Shown in pieces: positions 50,190 to 56,774 of a stretch of 64,000 nucleotides of DNA (the stretch's first letter is position 1; each line of letters begins with the position of its first letter). The stretch lies in contig NZ_LIXJ01000009.1 in assembly GCF_001905795.1 (NCBI RefSeq), positions 124,001 to 188,000 of the forward strand, in the 5' to 3' direction. Below the pieces are notes generated by a model, which saw nothing but the letters and a program-made list of their open reading frames with translations, was not told where the DNA came from and ran no database searches. The position numbers were made by a program, and so were the translations under genes. The stretch is from Streptomyces sp. CB01580. Lineage in GTDB: Bacteria; Actinomycetota; Actinomycetes; Streptomycetales; Streptomycetaceae.

Positions 50190-50980
50190 TTGCCACCTCC
50201 CTGGGGTGCGCGGCCCGCTCCGGCAGGCCCGGCGAACGCCTGGGCGATGTCGAGCCACCGGTCGGCATCGGGTCCGTAGGCCCGGACGGCGAGGTCGTCG
50301 CGGTGGGCGCGCTGGGTGACGAGGAGGCAGAAGTCGAGCAGCGGCCCGGTGACGCGTTGCGCGACACCCTCGGGTCCGTGCGCGATCACCTCCCCGTCAG
50401 GTGCGGTGAGTTCGACCCGGAACTCCTCCTCGGGCGCCTCGATCCCGCGCACCTCATGGGCGTAGTCCCTGGCCCGCACCCCGATCCGGGCGACGTGTCG
50501 CAGCCGGGCGGTGGGGGTTCGGGTGACCCCGAGCGCGTCGGCGATGTCCTGGCCGTGCGCCCAGGTCTCCATGATCCGGGCGGTCGCCATGGAGGCGACG
50601 CTCATCGGCGGTCCGTACCAGGGGATACGAGTTCCGGCGGGTACGTTCCGCAACGCCGCGTCGAGCCGCGTGCGCCCGTCCCGCCACCGCGCGAGCAGCG
50701 CGTCCGGGGCGAGCACGGCCAGTTCCCCGGCGCCCTGGTCGACAAAGGACTCGGGCTGCCGCTCCGCCTTGGCCACCTCCCCGGCGAAGGCGTCGGCGTC
50801 GGTCGCGGCCAGCAGCGCGACCCCGTCGGTCCAGGTGAGATGGGCGATCTGGTGCGCGATGCTCCAGCCGGGGGCGGGTGTCGGGGCGGCCCATTGCCCG
50901 GCGCTCAACTCCCGTACGAGTGCGTCGAGTTCCTGGCTCTCATCACGCAGATCGTCGATCACGACTGCGACATCGGGCAC
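50186..50980 (-). CDS. TIGR03084 family metal-binding protein (MDMPI/DinB-like)
   Basis: A 264-residue protein, first in the carboxylase operon. The N-terminal DinB/maleylpyruvate isomerase fold has the His pair in TPAPGWSIAHQIAHLTWTD and a third in ARIMETWAHGQDIADALG, forming the metal site. The C-terminal half is family-specific. Such proteins recur next to AtuA-type genes in actinobacteria, and a mycothiol-dependent step is plausible. GTG start after GGGGAG. The next gene starts within its stop codon. Confidence 0.9.
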   Translation of the reverse strand: MPDVAVVIDDLRDESQELDALVRELSAGQWAAPTPAPGWSIAHQIAHLTWTDGVALLAATDADAFAGEVAKAERQPESFVDQGAGELAVLAPDALLARWRDGRTRLDAALRNVPAGTRIPWYGPPMSVASMATARIMETWAHGQDIADALGVTRTPTARLRHVARIGVRARDYAHEVRGIEAPEEEFRVELTAPDGEVIAHGPEGVAQRVTGPLLDFCLLVTQRAHRDDLAVRAYGPDADRWLDIAQAFAGPAGAGRAPQGGGK

Positions 50981-51040
50981 GGTGCGCTCCCCTCGGGGCA
51001 AGGCGGTGTGCCCAGGATCATGGCAGCGGCCCCATAAACA

Positions 51041-51064
51041 AGCAAGCATGCTTGCATGATTTCT
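51041..51064 (-). promoter_or_regulatory. TetR-type operator/promoter of the Atu-like operon
   Basis: CAAGCATGCTTG (51043-51054) inside gCAAGCATGCTTGc is a perfect 14-bp palindrome, followed by the same GCATGATTTC as at 37952. On the minus strand TTGTTTAT supplies a -10-like box 3 bp beyond the palindrome. It lies about 65 bp before the operon's GTG. Confidence 0.75.
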
Positions 51065-51204
51065 TCGCCCCGGCACCGGACGAGGCGGACATCGCTGAGG
51101 ACGATGAACTACCGCCGACCATGGCCCCCGTCCGCTGAAGTTGCCGTCACTACTGCCGTCAGGGGCCCGGCGGAGGGCACTGGCGCCGTTTTCCGTTCCG
51201 CCGG

Positions 51205-51951
51205 TCAGCGCCGGGTATATCGGGCCACCGTGTACGCGGTTGGGCCGATAAGCCCCCTCCCTGAGCCGTCGAGCATGTCCAGGATCTCGAAGCCGGCACC
51301 CTCCGCGTAGCGCTCCAGCTCGCGGGGGAACAGGACGCGTCTGCGGATCTCGTCTCGGGCCTCGTCGCCAGAGGGGAGCACCCAGTGCCGGTGCATGGTG
51401 TTGATCTGGGTTCGCAGGTGCCACTCATGTCGGATGGTGACCGTCGCGGGTCCCCTCGGGGTGTCCACCGTGGCGACGGTCGGTTCGGTCCGGGTGATCG
51501 GGGCGACAGGGGAGCACAGCACGAGCAGCGCGCTCGGCCCGGCGTGGGCCGCGAAGGTGGCGAAGACCTGGCTGATCTCCTCGTTGTCGTGTACGTAGGC
51601 GAGGCTGTTGCCCATGCAGGTCACCACGTCCATGCGCTTGCCGAGTCGCATGGTGCGCATGTCGTCGGCACGGATGTCGAGCCCTGGCCGGGCCAGGTGG
51701 GCGTAGTCGACCATGCCGGGCTGGAGGTCCACACCAATGCACTCGAAGCGCTTGGACAGGTTCTCCAGGTCCCGGCCGGTACCGCATCCGAAGTCGATCA
51801 GGGTCCGGGCGTTCGGCCTGTGCAATTCGATCAGGGTCTGGCACATTCCGGCGCTCGTACTGTCGGACTGGACCACGTCGTACAGGGCCGGGTCGCGGTA
51901 CAGGAGGTTTGTGGCTTCCACGTGCTCGGCTTCCGTGCGGGGGCTGGTCAC
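51205..51951 (-). CDS. SAM-dependent methyltransferase
   Basis: A 248-residue class I methyltransferase: motif I TLIDFGCGTGRDLENL (about 50-65), motif II IGVDLQPGMVDYAH and MDVVTCMGNSLAYVHDNEE. It resembles those acting on small molecules or peptides. GTG overlaps the ATP-PPase stop codon (GTGA), so both are translated together. No nearby precursor gene was found in the short flanks. The product is unknown. Confidence 0.85.
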   Translation of the reverse strand: MTSPRTEAEHVEATNLLYRDPALYDVVQSDSTSAGMCQTLIELHRPNARTLIDFGCGTGRDLENLSKRFECIGVDLQPGMVDYAHLARPGLDIRADDMRTMRLGKRMDVVTCMGNSLAYVHDNEEISQVFATFAAHAGPSALLVLCSPVAPITRTEPTVATVDTPRGPATVTIRHEWHLRTQINTMHRHWVLPSGDEARDEIRRRVLFPRELERYAEGAGFEILDMLDGSGRGLIGPTAYTVARYTRR

Positions 51952-53093
51952 ATGAGGCTTCGCAGTCCGACCTCCAGGGCGAGTGCATCGCAGAGCAGAT
52001 CGGGAACGACCGGGGCGGCGTCGGCGTCCCTCCGCGCCTGGGCGAGAGCCTTGCCGTCAACGTAGCTGAGGTCCACCAGGACTGATTCCCTCAGCATGTC
52101 GTCCAGGACGGGCAAGCCGTAGGAGCGCAGGCCCTTTTCCAGGACGGCGAGGAAGTTCTCCGGCTCGGTCGGCGCGGCCACGCATTCCGGTAGCCCGGTC
52201 CGCCTGATCCGTTCGCGGAACAGCGCCTTGCCGCGCTTGTGCTCGTGCGGTAGCTGCTCCATGAACCGCACGATCCGCGGGTGTACCAGCGGGCTCACCG
52301 GCCAGACTCCGGCCCGGAGGAATCCGGGGCTGTGCATCCCGAACGCCATCAGGGTCGGTACGGGCAGCACCGGGATGGGCGCAAGGTGCTCGTTCACCTC
52401 GGCAAGCGCTCGGACCGCCTTGCTGCCGAGCCACGGCACAGGTTTCTGCGTCGGTAGTTCGGCCTGCGTCCTGGAGTGGTGGGCGTTGATCTCGTCCCCG
52501 CCGCTGCCAGTGAACATGATCTCGCACCGCCGAGCAGCCGCCTCCTCGCGGACGACGTCGAACGCCTCCTGGTAGAAGGCTCCCGCCGGATCGTGGGGCT
52601 TGCACAGAGCACGCACGCCTCCGGGGCAGAAGGGCGTGTGCTGCATGGCGGGGAATGCCATGTCTCGGAAGCCGCAGTACTCCACAAAGGCCCGGCGCCG
52701 CTCTCGCTGCTGCCTGCCGGTGCTTCCTCCCACCAGCAAGCCGAAGCTGTGCACCTCGGGGAAACGGGCGGCTTTCACGGCCAGGGCGACGTTCCCGGAG
52801 TCCGCGCCGCCGGACAGCTCGACGCCCACGCATCCGGTTGCTGACGGCGCCTGGCGGATCACGTCGGTCAGCAACTCGTCCAGCGCGGCAAGTGGATCAA
52901 CGCCGGGCCGGAGCGTACGCGGCTCAAGCACGTGTTCGGCAGGCTCCGGATAGAGGATGCTGAGCCCCGAGGGGGTGAACGTGGCCGATGCCCGCTCGGT
53001 GAGGCGGTAAACGCCTTCGAACAGCGTTTCGGACGTGTAGCGGTGCTGCCTCGTCAGCGTTCGGGCGACGACACGCGGCACCGAGACAGGCAC
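51948..53093 (-). CDS. Asparagine-synthetase-like ATP pyrophosphatase without glutaminase domain
   Basis: A 381-residue protein. It begins near the linker that normally follows the N-terminal glutamine amidotransferase domain (TLFEGVYRLTERA), then shows the PP-loop GVELSGGADSGNVALAV (SGGxDS, around 90), GSGGDEINAHH and conserved C-terminal blocks. Lasso-peptide cyclases and beta-lactam synthetases use this fold to form amides via an acyl-adenylate. Compared with about 600 residues for such enzymes it lacks about 200 N-terminal residues. It is paired with the methyltransferase. Truncation at the junction with the next gene or a genuine short subfamily are both possible. Confidence 0.78.
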   Translation of the reverse strand: MPVSVPRVVARTLTRQHRYTSETLFEGVYRLTERASATFTPSGLSILYPEPAEHVLEPRTLRPGVDPLAALDELLTDVIRQAPSATGCVGVELSGGADSGNVALAVKAARFPEVHSFGLLVGGSTGRQQRERRRAFVEYCGFRDMAFPAMQHTPFCPGGVRALCKPHDPAGAFYQEAFDVVREEAAARRCEIMFTGSGGDEINAHHSRTQAELPTQKPVPWLGSKAVRALAEVNEHLAPIPVLPVPTLMAFGMHSPGFLRAGVWPVSPLVHPRIVRFMEQLPHEHKRGKALFRERIRRTGLPECVAAPTEPENFLAVLEKGLRSYGLPVLDDMLRESVLVDLSYVDGKALAQARRDADAAPVVPDLLCDALALEVGLRSLM

Positions 53094-53100
53094 GCCCCTG

Positions 53101-54322
53101 CGCTACGACGAGTCAGCGGTGAGCCACTGGCTCAGCGGCACGGTCCCCCGCAGCGCCGTGCGCGTGTGCATCCTCGAAGCTCTCTCACGGTGCCTCGGCC
53201 GCCCTGTCACCCACTGAGGCCGGCTTACCCGTGCCCCGCGATCGCTCCCCCACGGCCGCGGATACTGTGGAAGGACTGATCGACCTGGGGAGGCACGACA
53301 TGGACCCGTCCCGCCGCAGCGTCCTGGGAGCCAGTCTGTTCTCCGTGGCCTTCGCCATCCCCGGATGGCCCGACGTGATCGAGCGGGCCGAAGCCGTCCA
53401 GTCCGGCCGCGCAACCCGCATCGGCATGAACGAAGTGTACATGGTCATCGCCATGACCGAGCGCGTCTCGGAACTGGACGACCAGTTCGGCGGTCGCCAC
53501 ACACGCCCCATGGCAGCCTCGTTCGTGGTCAACACCGTGACCTCCTACCTGCGCGCCGACGCCCCCGAGGGCGTGCGAAAAGCGATGCTGTCCGCGGCCT
53601 CGGACCTGCTGTACCTGACCGGCTACATGGCCGTGGACGAAGGACTGCACGGCTTGGCACAGCGCTACTACGTCAAGGCGCTGGAGCTGGCGGGCGCGGC
53701 CGAGGACCACCTGACCTATTGCACCACCCTGCGCGGCATGAGCGTCCAGGCAGTCGACCTCCGCCATGGGGCGAAAGCCATGGAGCTGGCCGACCTCGCT
53801 GCCGCCGCCTCCCCGAAAGCCGGGCCCCGCATGCGGGCCTTCCTCGCGGGTCAGCAGGCACATGCCGCCGCGCAAACGGGGGATCGGACGGGCGCACTGC
53901 GATACATCCGCGAGGCTGAGGGAGCCATGGACCGCGCCGAGTCACGCGGCAAGGCGTTCGGCTCGTACGACCCTGCGGCACTGAACTACCACATCAGCCA
54001 AGTGCGTTACGAACTCGGCGACGTTTCCGGCGCCGTCGAAGCCATGCAGGAGTCGGACAAGGTGCGCTACAGCGTCTACCGCCGCGCCCGCGTACGGCAC
54101 CGCGCCACCCTGGCTGAGCGCCAACTGGAGATCGGCCACCTGGAAGCGGCCTGCGCCACCTGGCACCAGGCGCTCGACGACTACCCCATGGTGCAGTCCG
54201 GCCGCGCCGACGACCGGATCAGAACCATGTTCGGCCTCCTGCGACCCCACTTGAAGAACGCCACCGCACGGGACCTTTACGACCGAGCGCGGGCGGTCGC
54301 GCCCCCGTCCTTGGCCGGCTGA
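53101..54322 (+). pseudogene. XRE/TPR regulator with frameshift after the HTH
   Basis: At 53101-53214 one frame reads RYDESAVSHWLSGTVPRSAVRVCILEALSRCLGRPVTH, typical of the HTH of the regulator family, and ends in TGA 53215. The next frame continues the protein from about 53207 (TEAGLPVPRDR) to 54322, giving TPR-like helices (GYMAVDEGLHGLAQRYYVKAL). A one-base shift separates them. A TTA codon lies at 53225-53227 in the restored frame. ATG 53300 with GGGGAGG six bases upstream may express a 340-residue HTH-less product. The N-terminus before 53101 is lost or overlaps the ATP-PPase gene. Confidence 0.72.
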
Positions 54323-55449
54323 CCGTCCCGGCGCGGGCCTCGGCCCGGGAAGTCAGGGCCTTCGACTGGGTCGTCACCGCCGCCCGGCCCGAACGCCCCG
54401 GCTGCGGTCGACGGCGCCCACCGCCGTCGACCCCGGCGCTTCTTCGGCCGCCCCCCGCTCACCTGGCCGCGCACCGCGCCCATGCTCGCGCCGATGACGA
54501 GGGCGATGGCCAGGGCGTCCGTCGGGGCCAGCGCCTGGCCGAGGACGAGGAAGCCCGCCGTGGCCGCTATGGCCGGTTCCAGGCTCATCAGGATCGCGAA
54601 GGTGGGGGCGGGCAGGCGGCGCAGCGCCATGAGTTCGAGGGTGTACGGCAGCACGGAGCTCAGCAGGGCGACCACCACGCCCAGTCCCAGCGTGGACGGG
54701 ACCAGCAGTTTCGAGCCGGACTCCAGGACGCCGAGGGGCAGGGTGAGGAGGGCGGCGACCACCATGGACAGGGCCAGACCGTCCGCCTGCGGGAAGCGGC
54801 GGCCGGTGCGGGCGCTGAAGACGATGTACGTGGCCCACATGACACCGGCGCCCAGCGCGTACGCGGCGCCCACGGGGTCGAGACGGTCGAAGCCCCCGCC
54901 GCTCAGCAGCACGACACCGCCCAGCGCGAGCCCCGCCCACACCACGTTGACCAGGCGGCGCGACGCGATCACCGAGAGGGCGAGCGGGCCCAGCACCTCC
55001 AGGGTCACGGCCGCGCCCAGCGGGATGCGGTCGGCCGCCTGGTAGAAGAGCGTGTTCATGCCGGCCATGGCCACGCCGAAGGCCAGGACGGTGCCCCAGT
55101 CGCCGCGGGAGTATCCGCGCAGCCTCGGGCGGCAGACGATCAGCATCGCGAGCGCGGCGACGCCCAGTCGCAGGGTGACCACCCCGAGCGCCCCGGCCCG
55201 GGGCATCAGCAGGACCGCCACCGAGGCACCGAACTGGACGGAGAGGCCGCCCGCGACGACCAGGGCGATCGGGGCGAGCGCCGCCGCGCGGCCCGGGGCT
55301 CGGAGGGAACCCGGCGCGCCGACGGAATCGCGTGCGCGGACGGAGCCCGGTGCCGTGTCGGCCATGGCCACCGCCTCCGGTACGGCGACGGCCGCCACCC
55401 GTTCCGTCGCCGCCGCCTCTGCCGCCGCGCTCCGGTCGTTCACGTCCAC
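54277..55449 (-). CDS. EamA/DMT-family exporter (RhtA-like)
   Basis: A 390-residue membrane protein with about ten transmembrane helices in two EamA repeats (LAPIALVVAGGLSVQFGASVAVLLMPRAG and AAYALGAGVMWATYIVFSARTGRR), resembling threonine/homoserine exporter RhtA. GTG 55449 follows GGGAGG. A poorly conserved N-terminal tail of about 55 residues and a C-terminal Arg/Gly-rich tail (about 60 residues) overlap repetitive DNA; the C-tail runs 46 bp into the end of the convergent regulator gene. Divergent from a LysR gene, which probably controls it. Confidence 0.9.
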   Translation of the reverse strand: MDVNDRSAAAEAAATERVAAVAVPEAVAMADTAPGSVRARDSVGAPGSLRAPGRAAALAPIALVVAGGLSVQFGASVAVLLMPRAGALGVVTLRLGVAALAMLIVCRPRLRGYSRGDWGTVLAFGVAMAGMNTLFYQAADRIPLGAAVTLEVLGPLALSVIASRRLVNVVWAGLALGGVVLLSGGGFDRLDPVGAAYALGAGVMWATYIVFSARTGRRFPQADGLALSMVVAALLTLPLGVLESGSKLLVPSTLGLGVVVALLSSVLPYTLELMALRRLPAPTFAILMSLEPAIAATAGFLVLGQALAPTDALAIALVIGASMGAVRGQVSGGRPKKRRGRRRWAPSTAAGAFGPGGGDDPVEGPDFPGRGPRRDGQPAKDGGATARARS

Positions 55450-55469
55450 CTGCGCTGTTCCTCCCGCGT

Positions 55470-55560
55470 CCGAGTCCGATGTCCGGACGCCCGATGTCCG
55501 GATGCTGGACGTCCGGACGCTCGGCGTTCCGAATGCCGATGCCCGGATGCTCAGCCTCCG
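55470..55560. repeat. Imperfect repeats of a GATGTCCGGACGC-like unit
   Basis: Several copies close to ATGTCCGGACGC or ATGCCCGGATGC lie between the EamA and LysR genes. They contain short palindromes (GTCCGGAC) and may carry regulator sites, or only reflect slippage. Confidence 0.5.
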
Positions 55561-55709
55561 GATGCCCTTGAGCCCGTCGCCATCAGTGCATTCTGCTGAA
55601 CCGCCCGATCGAAAATACTGCACCGGACCGAGTGGTTCCTCCCTCTTACGGTAAGTACCTCCGCGTGCCGTGTGAAATGCCGGTTGGGCTCCGGTTATGC
55701 TCCGCGCGC

Positions 55710-56639
55710 ATGAGCCTTGGATCCAGCGACGACCCCCGTGCCGGGGCCCCTCCGGACCGCGGGCGGGACCGCGGCATCGAGATCCGTCATCTGCGCGCCT
55801 TCCTCGCCGTCGCCGACGAGGGCAACGTCACGCGCGCCGCCGCCCGGCTGCGCCTCACCCAGCCCGCGGTCTCACGGACGCTCGCCGCCCTGGAACGGCG
55901 CCTCGGCGTCCGGCTCGTCGACCGGTCCACCCACCATCTGGTCCTCACCCCCGAGGGCGTCGCCTTCCGGGACCGGGCCGTCGCCGCGGTCGCCGCGTTC
56001 GACGAGGCGCTCGGCCCCGGCGGGCCGCGCCTGAGGCCGCTGCGGGTCGGGCACGCCTGGTCCGCGTTCGGTCCGTACACCACACCGTTGCTCCGGCGCT
56101 GGCAGGAGCGGTATCCGTCGACCCCGCTCGAACTGCTGCGGATCGACGACCGCACCGCCGGGCTCACCCGGGGCGAGGTCGACGCCGCGCTGCTGCGCGG
56201 ACCGGTGGCGGCGCCCGGGCTCGTCACCGAGGTGCTGTTCGAGGAGCGCCGGGTGGCCGCCGTGGCGGCGGACGGCCCGCTCGCCGCCCGCGCCGTACTC
56301 CGCCTCGCCGATCTCACGGACGGCACCGTCGTCCTCAACCCCGTCTCCGGCACCACCGGTCTCGACCTGTGGCCGCCGGACGCCCGCCCCGCCTCGACCC
56401 TCACCGTCGCCAACACCGACGACTGGCTGACCGCCATCGCGGCGGGGCGGGGCGCCGGGGTCTCCGCCGCCTCCACCGCCGAGATGCACCCGCACCCCGG
56501 CGTCGCCTACCGTCCGCTCGTCGACGCCCCGGCCCTCCCCGTCCTCCTCGCCCGGCGCGACGCCCCCGGCCACCCCGCACTGGACGACCTCGTCGCGCTC
56601 GCCCGCGAGATCGTGCGCCACCGGGGCGCCGGGGGGTGA
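55710..56639 (+). CDS. LysR-family transcriptional regulator
   Basis: A 309-residue LysR protein: the N-terminal winged helix (IEIRHLRAFLAVADEGNVTRAAARLRLTQPAVSRTLAALERRLG, about 23-66) followed by the two-lobed effector domain (FGPYTTPLLRRWQERYPSTPLELL). ATG 55710 is used; an upstream frame from 55632 is out of register with the fold. Divergent from the EamA exporter gene, a frequent regulator-exporter pair. Confidence 0.9.
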   Translation: MSLGSSDDPRAGAPPDRGRDRGIEIRHLRAFLAVADEGNVTRAAARLRLTQPAVSRTLAALERRLGVRLVDRSTHHLVLTPEGVAFRDRAVAAVAAFDEALGPGGPRLRPLRVGHAWSAFGPYTTPLLRRWQERYPSTPLELLRIDDRTAGLTRGEVDAALLRGPVAAPGLVTEVLFEERRVAAVAADGPLAARAVLRLADLTDGTVVLNPVSGTTGLDLWPPDARPASTLTVANTDDWLTAIAAGRGAGVSAASTAEMHPHPGVAYRPLVDAPALPVLLARRDAPGHPALDDLVALAREIVRHRGAGG

Positions 56640-56774
56640 GGTGCGGGGGTCGAGGCCGGGGCCCGGTCGGGACCCAGCCGTACGTCAGGGCCCGCGCCCG
56701 GGGCCGAGGCCGACGCCGAGGCTCAGGGACGGCGTCGAGGTCCGGCCCGGCGCCGGGCCCTGGACCCCAGCCCC

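Noticed and set aside
51041..51064. KstR2-type operator (steroid regulon)
   Set aside because: The CAAG and CTTG halves are four bases apart here and two in the KstR2 consensus, so assignment to KstR2 is not supported.
53225..53227. TTA codon as evidence of bldA control
   Set aside because: It lies before the likely ATG 53300 and in a gene that is frameshifted, so it has no role unless the frame is restored.
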